NCBI GenBank assembly: GCA_900553135.1
Contig: USCO01000005.1
Span: 1-38,872 of the forward strand
Direction: 5' to 3'
DNA from: an uncultured Eubacteriales bacterium
GTDB lineage: Bacteria; Bacillota; Clostridia; Oscillospirales; Oscillospiraceae
DNA: 38,872 bases
Positions 7,037 to 15,145 of the stretch are shown piece after piece; the stretch's first letter is position 1, and every line of letters begins with the position of its first letter. The notes under the pieces are model-generated. The model ran no database searches and was not told where the DNA came from. It was given only the letters and a program-made list of their open reading frames with translations. The position numbers and the translations under genes were made by a program.

Positions 7037-7951
7037 ATGGAGATCAAGACTGTCTGGGCCGTCTATTTCAGCGGCACCGGAACCACGGAAAAGGTGGTCA
7101 CCGCCGTGGCCAAGACCATGGCCGGGCAGCTGGGAGCGGCGGAGAAGAAGTTCTGCTTTAACCTGCCAAAGGACCGGGAGGATGAGCTGGCCTTTGGCCC
7201 CGAGGACCTGGTGGTCATGGGCGTGCCCGTGTATGCCGGGCGTGTGCCCAACCTGTTGCTGCCCTACGTTCGGGACAAGGTGAAGGGTAACGGCGCTCTG
7301 GCCGTGCCTGTGGTGCTCTACGGCAACCGCAACTTTGACGACGGCCTCATGGAGCTGCGCAACGTGATGCGCGACAACGGCTTCCACCCCGTGGCTGCGG
7401 GCGCCTTTGTGGGCGAGCACTCCTTCTCCAAGATCCTGGGCGCCGGCCGCCCCGACGCTGAGGACATGGCCCTGGTGGAGGAGCTGGCCCAGAAGGCCGC
7501 CCAGAAGGTGAAGGAGCTGGCCGAAGCTCCCCAGCAGCCTGTGGAGGTGGAGGGCTGCGACCCCATCCGCCCCTACTACACTCCCCGGGACCGCCACGGC
7601 GAGCCCATCAAGGACTTTTTGAAGGCCAAGCCCAAGACCGACCCCGACAAATGCGTCAAGTGCGGCCTGTGTGCCCGGCTGTGCCCCATGGGCTCCATCG
7701 ACCCCGAGGACGTGTCCAACGTGGTGGGCAAGTGCATCAAGTGCTGCGCCTGCGTGAAGAAGTGTCCCATGGGGGCCAAGTATTTTGACCACGAGGGCTA
7801 CCTCTACCACCAGCACGAGCTGGAGGACCAGTACGCCGGACGGCGGGCCCCCAGATTTTCCTGTGAGCGGGAAGATGACGGGCCAGGGCGCGGACAGCGC
7901 CCTGGCCCTTGCCAAATCCCAGCTGTGCCAGGTGTGCCGGGCCCTCTATGA
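7037..7951 (+). CDS. EFR1-type flavodoxin/2x[4Fe-4S] ferredoxin, probable 3' frameshift
   Basis: Residues 1-160 form a flavodoxin-like domain with an FMN phosphate loop, YFSGTGTTEKVV. Residues ~200-255 hold two [4Fe-4S] motifs, CVKCGLCARLCP and CIKCCACVKKCP. This is the EFR1 family of small electron-transfer proteins in anaerobes; partners are unknown. After RRAP the frame reads into the next gene as a Pro/Gly-rich tail of ~30 residues unlike the family. If the five-C run at 7848-7852 had six C, the protein would end APQIFL at a TGA at 7864-7866 (276 residues). That stop would make a GTGA overlap with a possible aldolase start. I infer a one-base loss. The start has a gaggagg site. Confidence 0.8.
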   Translation: MEIKTVWAVYFSGTGTTEKVVTAVAKTMAGQLGAAEKKFCFNLPKDREDELAFGPEDLVVMGVPVYAGRVPNLLLPYVRDKVKGNGALAVPVVLYGNRNFDDGLMELRNVMRDNGFHPVAAGAFVGEHSFSKILGAGRPDAEDMALVEELAQKAAQKVKELAEAPQQPVEVEGCDPIRPYYTPRDRHGEPIKDFLKAKPKTDPDKCVKCGLCARLCPMGSIDPEDVSNVVGKCIKCCACVKKCPMGAKYFDHEGYLYHQHELEDQYAGRRAPRFSCEREDDGPGRGQRPGPCQIPAVPGVPGPL

Positions 7952-8573
7952 CCGGGGCTACGTGGTGGGCCACGACGGAAACGTGTCCCTGCGCCTGGGG
8001 GAGGACCGCTTTCTCATCACCCCCTCGGGAGTGAGTAAGGGCCGCCTGACCCCGGAGATGCTGGTGGTGTGCAATGGACAAGGAACGGTGCTGGAGGGGG
8101 AGCGCTGGCCCTCCTCCGAGGGGGCCATGCACTGGGCAGTGTACGCCGCCCGCCCCGACGTGAACGCCGTGGTCCATGCCCATCCCCCTGCCGCCACCGC
8201 CTGGGCCATCTGCCGCCGTCCCCTGTCCACCCCCTACCTCACCGAGACGGTGAGCGGCCTGGGAGAGGTACCCGTGGCTCCCTTCGCCCTGCCTTCCACC
8301 CCGGAGGTGCCCCGCAGCGTGGAGCCCTACCTCCGGGACCACAGCGCCCTGCTGCTGGCCAACCACGGGGCCCTCACCTGGGGGAAAGACCTGTGGAGCG
8401 CCTTTGACGCCATGGAGACGGTGGAGCAGACGGCCAAGATCTACGCCATGGTGGAGCAGCTGGGGGGCGGCGTGCCCCTGGATGAGACCCAGGTGGCCGC
8501 TCTGAAGGGATTGTCGGGCCGGTATGAGGCCCTGGCCCGGCCCCGAAGGGAAGGAGAGGAACACCTTGACTGA
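7875..8573 (+). CDS. Class II aldolase (fuculose-phosphate/methylthioribulose-phosphate type)
   Basis: The 232-residue zinc-dependent aldolase shows the full family set: substrate loop HDGNVSLRL and ITPSGVSKG, catalytic Glu in SSEGAMH, zinc ligands in VVHAHPP and the third His in LANHGAL. It overlaps mtnA by 8 nt. The best reading is that it cleaves the ketose phosphate made by MtnA (5-methylthioribulose-1-phosphate or 5-deoxyribulose-1-phosphate) into DHAP and an aldehyde, as in the anaerobic MTA/5'-deoxyadenosine salvage (DHAP shunt). Fuculose-phosphate aldolase activity cannot be excluded from sequence. I chose the ATG at 7875. A GTG at 7863 is also in frame and would overlap the restored EFR1 stop; neither has a strong ribosome site, so translational coupling is likely. 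Confidence 0.85.
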   Translation: MTGQGADSALALAKSQLCQVCRALYDRGYVVGHDGNVSLRLGEDRFLITPSGVSKGRLTPEMLVVCNGQGTVLEGERWPSSEGAMHWAVYAARPDVNAVVHAHPPAATAWAICRRPLSTPYLTETVSGLGEVPVAPFALPSTPEVPRSVEPYLRDHSALLLANHGALTWGKDLWSAFDAMETVEQTAKIYAMVEQLGGGVPLDETQVAALKGLSGRYEALARPRREGEEHLD

Positions 8574-9624
8574 GACACATTTGGAAAACGTGGGCCTGGG
8601 GGAGGACAAGACCTCGGTGGTCATTCTGGACCAGACCCTGCTGCCCGGCGCGGTGACCTACCGTACCCTCACCAGCCTGGAGGAGATGGTGGAGGCCATC
8701 GCCGCCCTGCGGGTGCGGGGAGCCCCCGCTATCGGCATCTGCGCGGGGTACTGCATGGCCGCCCTGGCCCGCCAGGGGGAGGAGACCTCCTATCCCGACC
8801 TGCTGCGGCGCATGGAGGAGCAAGGCGCGGTGCTGAAACGGTCCCGGCCCACGGCGGTGAACCTGGCCTGGGCGGTGGACCGGATGCTGAACGTGCTGCG
8901 GGCGGGGACAGGAATGTCCCTTCCCGACCTGCTGGACCGGCTGGAGGAGGAGGCCCGGGCCATCCACCGGGAGGACATGGAGATGTGCCTGAAAATTTCG
9001 GAGTACGGCCTGAGTCTGCTCCATCCAGGGGACGGGGTGCTCACCCACTGCAACGCCGGGCCTTTGGCCACCTCCCGCTACGGCACCGGACAGGGCCCCT
9101 TCCACCTGGCGGCGGAGCGGGGATTTCCCCTAAAAGTGTTTGCCGACGAGACCCGGCCCCTGCTCCAGGGGGCCCGCCTCACCGCCTGGGAACTGCAGCG
9201 GGCGGGGGTGGATGTCACCCTCATCTGCGACAACATGGCCTCCATGGTGATGCGAAACGGCTGGGTCCAGGCCTGCATGGTGGGCTGTGACCGGGTGGCA
9301 GCCAACGGAGATGTGGCCAACAAGATCGGCACCAGCGGCGTGGCCATTCTGGCCCGGCACTACGGCATCCCCTTCTATGTCCTGGGGCCCACCTCCACCA
9401 TCGACCTGAGCTGCCCTGACGGGGAGCACATCCCCATTGAGGAGCGGGACGGGGAGGAGCTGCGCAGCAAATTCTACGCCCAGCCCCAGGCCCCCGCCGG
9501 GGTGAAGTGCTATAACCCCGCCTTTGACGTGACGCCCCATGAGCTCATTGCCGCCATTATCACCGAGAAGGGCATCTGCCGCCCGCCCTTCTCCCAGTCC
9601 CTGGCGGACCTGTTCAAACCATAA
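8566..9624 (+). CDS. mtnA: S-methyl-5-thioribose-1-phosphate isomerase
   Basis: MtnA converts methylthioribose-1-phosphate (or 5-deoxyribose-1-phosphate) to the ribulose form in purine-nucleoside by-product salvage. The 352 residues hold the family landmarks: [15 protein letters not shown] (substrate loop), [11 protein letters not shown] with the catalytic Cys, [11 protein letters not shown] with the catalytic Asp, and [17 protein letters not shown]. The start is a TTG at 8566, set by an aaggagagg site 6 nt upstream; it overlaps the aldolase stop by 8 nt. An ATG at 8524 in the same frame lies deep in the aldolase gene without a site. Distinguishing it from eIF2B-like paralogues rests on these motifs. 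No nucleoside phosphorylase or kinase gene is in the window. Confidence 0.93.
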   Translation: MTETHLENVGLGEDKTSVVILDQTLLPGAVTYRTLTSLEEMVEAIAALRVRGAPAIGICAGYCMAALARQGEETSYPDLLRRMEEQGAVLKRSRPTAVNLAWAVDRMLNVLRAGTGMSLPDLLDRLEEEARAIHREDMEMCLKISEYGLSLLHPGDGVLTHCNAGPLATSRYGTGQGPFHLAAERGFPLKVFADETRPLLQGARLTAWELQRAGVDVTLICDNMASMVMRNGWVQACMVGCDRVAANGDVANKIGTSGVAILARHYGIPFYVLGPTSTIDLSCPDGEHIPIEERDGEELRSKFYAQPQAPAGVKCYNPAFDVTPHELIAAIITEKGICRPPFSQSLADLFKP

Positions 9625-9659
9625 AAAAAGCCCTCTTCCCGGCGGGAAGAGGGCTTTTT
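9625..9659. terminator. Bidirectional terminator between mtnA and the MATE gene
   Basis: Perfect 16-bp arms (9625-9640, 9644-9659), loop of 3 nt, T5 at the end and A5 at the start. It follows the mtnA stop directly and serves both convergent genes. Confidence 0.9.
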
Positions 9660-9660
9660 A

Positions 9661-11043
9661 TTATTGTGCCGGGGAAAGAGGGGCGATCTCCTTGCGGAAT
9701 ACCCGCATGAGGAACACGGTGGAAAGTCCCAGGGAGAACAGCTCGGCGATGGGGAAGGCCCACCACACCAGGGACAGCTCGCCCAGACGGGAGAGGAGGA
9801 AGGCCACCGGCAGCAGCACCAGCAGCTGGCGCACCACCGACACGATGAGGCTGAGCACGCCGTGGCCCAGGGCCTGGAACACGGAGGAACAGACGATGGC
9901 GTAGCCGGCGAACAGGAAGCTCAGGGAGATAATCCGCAGGGCGGGCACGCCGATGGTGAGCATGTTGCTGCTGCTGTCCTCCTGAGAGCGGAAGAGGTCC
10001 AGCATCACCTGGGGGGCGAACTGGAACACCAGCAGACCGATGAACATGATGCTCACGGCGTAGATGACGCTGAGCTTGATGGTGTGCTTGATGCGGTCGG
10101 GGCGGCGGGCGCCGTAGTTATAGGCCACAATGGGCACCATGCCGTTGTTCAGACCAAAGACGGGCATGAAGATGAAGGATTGGAGCTTGAAGTACACGCC
10201 GAACACCGCGGTGGCGGTAGTGGTGAAGGCGATGAGGATCTTGTTCATGCCGAACACCATCACCGAGCCGATGGAGGACATGATGATGGAGGGCACACCC
10301 ACGGCGTAGATGCGGGAGATGATGTCACCATTGGGACGGAAGCCCTTCAGGCTCAGCTGTACGTCGGGGTTGTGGGAGATGTTGATAAAGACGGAGACGA
10401 TGGCGGCGATGATCTGGCCCAGCACAGTGGCCAGGGCGGCGCCAGCCACCTCCATGCGGGGCAGGCCGCACAGACCAAAGATCAGGATGGGGTCCAGCAC
10501 GATGTTGATGATGGCGCCCAGGGCCTGGGTGAACATGGTGTACAGGGTGCGGCCGGTGGCCTGGAGGATGCGCTCAAAGGTGATCTGGAAGAACAGACCC
10601 ATGGACATCACGCAGACAATGAACATGTAGCTGGAGCCGTAGTCCACAATGGCCTGCTTGTCCGTCTGGATGGAAAAGAACAGATGGGAGCAGGTCAGGC
10701 CGATGAGCATAAATACCACATAGCTGGCAGCGGCCAGAAACAGACCGTTCATGGCGGCGGCATTGGCCCGGTCCTGGCGCTTTTCGCCCAAGCTCTTGCT
10801 GAGCAGGGCGTTGATACCGACGCCGGTGCCCACGGCAACGGAGATCATCAGGTTCTGAATGGGGAAAGCCAGGGATACTGCGTTCAGGGCGTCCTCGCTG
10901 AGCTGGGCGACGAAGATGCTGTCCACCACGTTGTACAGCGCCTGAACCAGCATGGAGATCATAATGGGGATGGACATGTTCAGCAGCAGTTTATTCACCG
11001 GCATGCTGCCCATCTTGTTTTCCGCGGGCTTTCTTTGGCTCAT
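9661..11043 (-). CDS. MATE-family multidrug/Na+ efflux transporter
   Basis: At 460 residues with about 12 predicted membrane helices in two halves, it matches the MATE family. Typical stretches include PIMISMLVQALYNVVDSIFVAQL, VGTGVGINALLSKSLGE in the first half and FGLNNGMVPIVAYNYGARR in the second. MATE proteins export cationic drugs or metabolites using Na+ or H+ gradients; the substrate here cannot be predicted. The start at 11043 has a strong aaggagg site. It lies just after the tRNA-Leu terminator on the same strand and ends at the shared terminator with mtnA. I see no strong promoter in the short leader, so read-through from the tRNA promoter is possible. Confidence 0.92.
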   Translation of the reverse strand: MSQRKPAENKMGSMPVNKLLLNMSIPIMISMLVQALYNVVDSIFVAQLSEDALNAVSLAFPIQNLMISVAVGTGVGINALLSKSLGEKRQDRANAAAMNGLFLAAASYVVFMLIGLTCSHLFFSIQTDKQAIVDYGSSYMFIVCVMSMGLFFQITFERILQATGRTLYTMFTQALGAIINIVLDPILIFGLCGLPRMEVAGAALATVLGQIIAAIVSVFINISHNPDVQLSLKGFRPNGDIISRIYAVGVPSIIMSSIGSVMVFGMNKILIAFTTTATAVFGVYFKLQSFIFMPVFGLNNGMVPIVAYNYGARRPDRIKHTIKLSVIYAVSIMFIGLLVFQFAPQVMLDLFRSQEDSSSNMLTIGVPALRIISLSFLFAGYAIVCSSVFQALGHGVLSLIVSVVRQLLVLLPVAFLLSRLGELSLVWWAFPIAELFSLGLSTVFLMRVFRKEIAPLSPAQ

Positions 11044-11088
11044 GATATGCCTCCTTCTCTCTCTCAGTACTTAGAAATAAAGCCAAAG

Positions 11089-11120
11089 AAAAGACGACTT
11101 GTCGAAACAAGTCGTCTTTT
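11089..11120 (-). terminator. Terminator of tRNA-Leu
   Basis: Perfect 14-bp arms (11089-11102, 11107-11120) with a cgaa loop begin 5 nt after the tRNA 3' end on the minus strand and end in T4 with further T beyond. Confidence 0.85.
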
Positions 11121-11124
11121 CCAC

Positions 11125-11211
11125 TGGTGCGGCTGACGGGAGTCGAACCCGTACGCCCGTCCGGACACAAGCACCTCAAGCTTGCCAGTCTACCAATTCC
11201 AGCACAGCCGC
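11125..11211 (-). tRNA. tRNA-Leu (anticodon GAG)
   Basis: Read on the minus strand the 87 nt fold as a class II tRNA. The acceptor stem is GCGGCUG/CAGCCGC. The anticodon stem CAAGC/GCUUG carries the loop UUGAGGU, so the anticodon is GAG. There is a long variable arm and a T arm containing GGUUCGACUCC. CCA is encoded (11125-11127). It reads the CUC/CUU leucine codons. A consensus promoter lies upstream (11243-11271) and a terminator downstream. The apparent 3' end of the DUF3783 reading frame overlaps its first 36 nt, which is probably an artefact of a frameshift in that gene. Confidence 0.95.
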
Positions 11212-11682
11212 AAACAGGCGGTCTATTGAAAACCGCCTTATTATTATACTGTTACAAGATACGTTTGTCAACGGGTTTTTCCCGAAAGAGCGGAAACTTC
11301 TCTTATTTTTCCCGCCCCGCTGCTGCATCATGGCCTCGTGTTCCCGGCGCAGCTCCTGCCACAGCTGCTGGGAGGTCCAGTCCCGGTTGGTGGTAGTGAG
11401 GATGGCCTTCAGGGGGATGGGGGGCAGGGAGGCCCGGCGCATGGCGGTGAGCAGCTGCTCCAGCTTGGCGGAGGACAGGCCGCAGAACACCAGCATGGGA
11501 TCGTGGAACTCCTCCTCCACGGGGATGCGCGCCTCCTGCTGCTCCAGCAGCTGCTGAAGGGTCAGGCCATACTGGTCGGCCTCCACCGGGCGCATGCGCA
11601 GGCGCAGCATCATCAGGACCTGTCTCAGGCGGCTCCACTCCGGGCCGCCGCAGTTATACAGCAGAACGGTTTCACTTGCCAT
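11176..11682 (-). CDS. DUF3783-family protein, probable 3' frameshift
   Basis: The first ~126 residues form a plausible small soluble protein: VLLYNCGGPEWSRLRQVLMML at the start, then DPMLVFCGLSSAKLEQLLTAMR and PIPLKAILTTTNRDWTSQQLW. This fits DUF3783, a family of unknown function of about 120 residues. From residue 126 the frame continues for 43 residues through a consensus tRNA promoter and into tRNA-Leu, which is implausible as protein. One extra T in the five-T run at 11306-11310 (A on the coding strand) would give an ending GGKK and a stop at 11303-11305, a normal 126-residue product. I infer a lost base. The start at 11682 has an excellent aaggagg site. The gene follows metY on the same strand. 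Confidence 0.75.
   Translation of the reverse strand: MASETVLLYNCGGPEWSRLRQVLMMLRLRMRPVEADQYGLTLQQLLEQQEARIPVEEEFHDPMLVFCGLSSAKLEQLLTAMRRASLPPIPLKAILTTTNRDWTSQQLWQELRREHEAMMQQRGGKNKRSFRSFGKNPLTNVSCNSIIIRRFSIDRLFAAVLELVDWQA
11243..11271 (-). promoter_or_regulatory. Perfect consensus promoter of tRNA-Leu
   Basis: On the minus strand TTGACA (11266-11271) and TATAAT (11243-11248) are separated by exactly 17 nt and lie 32 nt before the tRNA 5' end. Both hexamers match the sigma-A consensus fully, as expected for a stable RNA gene. Confidence 0.9.
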
Positions 11683-11700
11683 AGAATCCTCCTTAAAGAG

Positions 11701-11728
11701 GGACCCGGGCGGTATTCCGTCCGGGTCC
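11701..11728 (-). terminator. Hairpin after metY
   Basis: Arms 11701-11712 and 11717-11728 pair over 12 bp with one mismatch. On the minus strand only a short pyrimidine tract (CTCTTT) follows, so termination may be partial and the DUF3783 gene may be reached by read-through. Confidence 0.5.
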
Positions 11729-11748
11729 GCGGTGCAAACAAAATGAAA

Positions 11749-13032
11749 TTACACGTTGGCCAGAGCCTGCTCCAGGTCGGCCAGGATGTCCCGGGCGTCC
11801 TCGATGCCCACGGAGAAGCGCACCAGGTCGGGGGCCACACCGGCGGCCCGCAGTTCCTCGTCGTTCATCTGGCGGTGAGTGGAGGAGGCGGGGTGGAGCA
11901 CGCAGGTCTTGGCGTCGGCCACGTGGGTGGCGATGGAGGCCAGCTTCAGTCCGGCCATGAACTTCTCGGCGGCCTGACGTCCGCCCTTCACGCCGAAGAC
12001 CACCACGCCGCAGGTGCCGCCCGGCATATACTTCTGGGCGCGCTCGTGGTACTTGTCACCGGGCAGACCGGCGTACTGGACCCAGGCGATCTTCTCGTGG
12101 CTCTGCAGGTACTCGGCCACAGCCTGAGCGTTCTCACAGTGCTTCTTCATGCGCAGGGGCAGGGTCTCCAGGCCGATGTTCAGCAGGAAGCAGTTGTTGG
12201 GGGAGGGGATGGAGCCCAGGTCCCGCATGAGCTGCACGGTAGCCTTGGTGATGTAGGCTCCGCCCAGACCGAAGCGCTCGGTGTAGGTGACGCCGTGGTA
12301 GCTTTCGTCGGGGGTGGTGAGACCGGGGAACTTGTCGGCGTGGGCGTTCCAGTCGAAGTTGCCGCTGTCCACAATGGCGCCGCCCACGGTGAGGGCGTGG
12401 CCGTCCATGTACTTGGTGGTGGAGTGGGTGACGATGTCGCAGCCCCACTCGAAGGGACGGCAGTTCACAGGGGTGGCAAAGGTGTTGTCCACAATGAGGG
12501 GCACGCCGTGGGCGTGAGCCGCCTTGGCGAACTTCTCAATGTCCAGCACGGTGAGGGCGGGGTTGGCGATGGTCTCGCCAAAGACGGCCTTGGTGTTGGG
12601 ACGGAAGGCGGCGTTGAGCTCCTCCTCGCTGCACTCGGGGTCCACAAAGGTGAACTCGATGCCCATGCGCTTCATGGTCACGGCGAACAGGTTGTAGGTG
12701 CCGCCGTAGATGGAGGAGGAGGAGATGATGTGGTCGCCGCAGCCGGCGATGTTGAACACGGCATAGAAGTTGGCCGCCTGACCGGAAGAAAGCAGCATGG
12801 CGGCGCTGCCACCCTCCAGGGCGCAGATCTTGGCGGCCACGGTGTCGTTGGTGGGGTTCTGCAGGCGGGTGTAGAAGTAGCCGCTGGCCTCCAGGTCAAA
12901 CAGCTTGCCCATCTCCTGGCTGGTCTCATACCGGAAGGTGGTGGACTGGACGATGGGGAAGTTGCGGGGTTCGCCGTTGCCGGGGCGGTAGCCCGCGTGG
13001 AGGCAGTCGGTGGCGATCTGGTAGTTGCTCAT
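11749..13032 (-). CDS. metY: O-acetylhomoserine aminocarboxypropyltransferase (sulfhydrylase)
   Basis: This PLP enzyme of the Cys/Met metabolism family makes homocysteine from O-acetylhomoserine and sulfide, or a related product. Its 427 residues match MetY length, longer than the ~390 of MetB/MetC. The PLP Lys is K207 in THSTTKYMDGH; the cofactor ring-stacking Tyr lies in the SSIYGGTYN segment and the phosphate contact in SSGQAAN. The C-terminal SVGIEDARDILADLEQAL is typical. The ATG at 13032 has an agaaggaatt site. The leader is about 70 nt and contains no SAM riboswitch or T-box that I can recognise, which is unusual for metY in Clostridia. It is probably transcribed from a promoter at 13103-13131. 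Confidence 0.93.
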   Translation of the reverse strand: MSNYQIATDCLHAGYRPGNGEPRNFPIVQSTTFRYETSQEMGKLFDLEASGYFYTRLQNPTNDTVAAKICALEGGSAAMLLSSGQAANFYAVFNIAGCGDHIISSSSIYGGTYNLFAVTMKRMGIEFTFVDPECSEEELNAAFRPNTKAVFGETIANPALTVLDIEKFAKAAHAHGVPLIVDNTFATPVNCRPFEWGCDIVTHSTTKYMDGHALTVGGAIVDSGNFDWNAHADKFPGLTTPDESYHGVTYTERFGLGGAYITKATVQLMRDLGSIPSPNNCFLLNIGLETLPLRMKKHCENAQAVAEYLQSHEKIAWVQYAGLPGDKYHERAQKYMPGGTCGVVVFGVKGGRQAAEKFMAGLKLASIATHVADAKTCVLHPASSTHRQMNDEELRAAGVAPDLVRFSVGIEDARDILADLEQALANV

Positions 13033-13102
13033 GGGAATTCCTTCTTTCTGTCATTTGCGCCTGGAGACAGGCACTTTCGCAATTTGCCTCGATAATGTAT
13101 TA

Positions 13103-13131
13103 AGGGTAGCGGGATTTCCCCCGTTTGTCAA
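13103..13131 (-). promoter_or_regulatory. Possible metY promoter
   Basis: On the minus strand a perfect TTGACA (13126-13131) is followed after 17 nt by TACCCT (13103-13108), a weak -10. The -35 overlaps the stop codon of the GerMN gene. Confidence 0.45.
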
Positions 13132-13622
13132 GAGGCGGATGGGGTGAGGTCCGGGTCCAGCAGAGCCTCCCCGGCGGTGAGGGACTGGTGGCTGCGGGAG
13201 TGGTAGGTGTGGCCGGCGGACTGGATCTGCACCGCCTCCACCCCCTCCAGCTGGCTGAGGGTGAGCACCAGACAGTAGTCGGCCAGGGTGAGGGAGACGT
13301 CGGCCAGGCCGCCGTACTGCTCGGACAGGTCCAGGGTGAGCAGCCCGTCCTCCAAAGACCAGTTCTGCAGGGTCACCCCCTGGGGAAAGGGGGAGACCAG
13401 CCCCTTTTCGGTGGGGCCGGAAAACAGGGCCTGACACAGGTCATCCACCGTGGGCGTCCCCTTGCCCTGGTAGCGCTGGGAGGCCAGGGCGGAGCCGTGG
13501 GGGGAGGTCTCCGGGTCAGCGCGGAAGTAGAGCTGGTAGCGTCCGCTGCTGCCGCTGCCGCCGCAGCCGGTCAGGACCAGACTAAGGCACAGGGCCAGGA
13601 ACAGGGCGGTGAGTCGCTTCAT
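13128..13622 (-). CDS. GerMN-domain lipoprotein
   Basis: The 164-residue protein begins with a lipoprotein signal peptide: MKRLTALFLALCLSLVL followed by the lipobox LTGC, Cys at about residue 20. A single GerMN domain follows (~30-150), with YQLYFRAD at the start, the ALFSGPTEKGLVSPFPQGV segment and a strand-rich LLTLDLSEQYGG and LTLSQLEGVEAVQIQ end. GerMN domains occur in spore germination protein GerM and in LpqB-type lipoproteins; they probably bind ligands at the cell surface. Its ATG overlaps the stop of the kinase gene as ATGA, so it is translationally coupled to the two-component system and likely modulates its sensing. The target signal is unknown. Confidence 0.85.
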   Translation of the reverse strand: MKRLTALFLALCLSLVLTGCGGSGSSGRYQLYFRADPETSPHGSALASQRYQGKGTPTVDDLCQALFSGPTEKGLVSPFPQGVTLQNWSLEDGLLTLDLSEQYGGLADVSLTLADYCLVLTLSQLEGVEAVQIQSAGHTYHSRSHQSLTAGEALLDPDLTPSAS

Positions 13623-15145
13623 TCCTCCTCACCTCCTACCTCGGGGGTCTCGCAGGGGAAGCCGGTGGTGAACACGCTGCCCTGGGGCTCCCGGCGCTGG
13701 GCGGTGACCCAGCCGCCGTGGCGGCGCACCGTGTCCCGCACGATGGAAAGTCCCAGGCCCGTGCCGCCCGCGGCGCGGGAGCGGGCCTTGTCCACCCGGT
13801 AGAAGCGGTTGAACACCTTGGGCAGTTCCTCCTCGGGAATGCCCACGCCGGTGTCGGCCACCTCCAGGAGCACCTGGTCCCGGTCCCGGTGGACGGAGAC
13901 AAAGACTTTTCCCCCGGGGAAGTTATATTTGATGGCGTTTTCAATGAGATTGAAGCAGATCTGGTACAGGTCGTCCTCGGTACAGCGCATGGTGCAGCCG
14001 CTGTGCAGGCTGGTCTCCACGGTGACGTCGGCGGCCTCGGCCACGGGGGAGAGCATATTCACTGCCCGCTGGGCCACCCCCGCCAGGTCCACCACATGGG
14101 TCTCCCCCGCGGGCAGGCTGTCCAGCCGGGTGAGGGCCAGCAGATGCTCGGTGATGCGGGTCAGGCGCTCGGCCTCCTCCCCAATGTCGCTGACGAAGTC
14201 CCGGATGGTCTCCTGGTCCATCTCGTCGTTTTGCAGGATGGAGTCGGCCAGCAGGCGGATGGAGGCCAGGGGAGTCTTCAGCTCGTGAGAGGCGTCGGAG
14301 ACAAAGCGGCGGCGGACCTCCTCGGTGGTCTGCAGGCGGTCGGTGAGGTGGTTGAACTCGTCGGCCAGGTGGGCCAGTTCGTCTTTGCCTGCGGGCTGGA
14401 GCCGGTGGCCGTATTCTCCCTCGCCCACAATGCGGATGGCACCCAGCAGGGCCCCGATGCGGGAGGCGAGCACCTTGGAAAACAGAAAACTGATGGCCAG
14501 GGCGATGCCTACTAGAACCAGAGAGATGGAGCGCAGGTTCTGCTGCAGGTTCATGAGCAGGGCGCCCTGGGTGGAGTCGGACTCCGTGAGGTAGATGGCG
14601 CCGATGATCATGCCCCGGTACACAATGGGGCAGGCGGCGGTGGAGTAGAAACAGCCCCCCCGGTAGTAGGAGTAGACCACGTCGTTGCCCTCCAGGGCCT
14701 GGACTACCTCCTGAAACAGGGCGTACTGGTACCCCTCGCTGCTGCCCTGCTGGGTGGAGGACTCCTCCTCCTGGCCGTCCTCCTGGACCGGGTGGTCCAG
14801 GCTGTCATAGAGGATGAGGCCCGAGGGGTCGGTGACGATGGTGCGGCTGAGACCGCTGCGGTCCAGCATGTTCATCACGCGGGTCACCTGGTCGGCGTTG
14901 AGGGACTCCAGCTCCATGAGGGCGGAGGCCATCACCGCCGTCTGGCTCTTCAGGGCGTCCCGCTTGGAGGAGAAGAGCAGGTTCTGGGAGGCGATGAGGG
15001 GATAGGTGTTCAGCAGCACCAGCACCACGGCCAGAATGGCCAGGTAGCTCATGGCGTACTTCACCTGCAGGCGGGAGAAGAAGGGAATTTTGCCGTTCTG
15101 GGCGCCCTTGCGCTCCTGGTTTCCTTCCCGGGCGGCGGGGGTCAT
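13619..15145 (-). CDS. Sensor histidine kinase (PhoR/WalK type)
   Basis: The 508-residue kinase has a basic N-terminal tail, a first membrane helix (~30-52), an extracellular sensor region (~55-205), a second helix (~207-224), a HAMP domain (~225-277), and the HisKA domain with phospho-acceptor H287 in SDASHELKTPLASIR. An HATPase domain follows, with N box NLIENAIKYN, G1 box DTGVGIPEEELP and G2 box GGTGLGLSIVRDT. The ATG at 15145 overlaps the response regulator stop as ATGA; a longer frame from 15190 starts with TTG inside the regulator gene. The final codons overlap the GerMN gene in the same way. The three genes should be made in fixed proportion and act together at the membrane. Confidence 0.9.
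   Translation of the reverse strand: MTPAAREGNQERKGAQNGKIPFFSRLQVKYAMSYLAILAVVLVLLNTYPLIASQNLLFSSKRDALKSQTAVMASALMELESLNADQVTRVMNMLDRSGLSRTIVTDPSGLILYDSLDHPVQEDGQEEESSTQQGSSEGYQYALFQEVVQALEGNDVVYSYYRGGCFYSTAACPIVYRGMIIGAIYLTESDSTQGALLMNLQQNLRSISLVLVGIALAISFLFSKVLASRIGALLGAIRIVGEGEYGHRLQPAGKDELAHLADEFNHLTDRLQTTEEVRRRFVSDASHELKTPLASIRLLADSILQNDEMDQETIRDFVSDIGEEAERLTRITEHLLALTRLDSLPAGETHVVDLAGVAQRAVNMLSPVAEAADVTVETSLHSGCTMRCTEDDLYQICFNLIENAIKYNFPGGKVFVSVHRDRDQVLLEVADTGVGIPEEELPKVFNRFYRVDKARSRAAGGTGLGLSIVRDTVRRHGGWVTAQRREPQGSVFTTGFPCETPEVGGEEE

Noticed and set aside
9664..11136. A 490-codon plus-strand reading frame rich in His, Gly and Asp opposite the MATE gene
   Set aside because: It is the antisense shadow of a clear 12-helix transporter with a good ribosome site; GC-rich DNA creates long open frames opposite real genes.
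11338..13095. A 585-codon plus-strand reading frame with many Gly/Val/His repeats
   Set aside because: Antisense to metY and the DUF3783 gene; the apparent repeats follow from the codon bias of the opposite strand.
14641..14810. The Glu/Gln/Ser-rich segment in the kinase sensor region as a repeat or frameshift
   Set aside because: The frame is intact on both sides and low-complexity loops are common in extracellular sensor regions.
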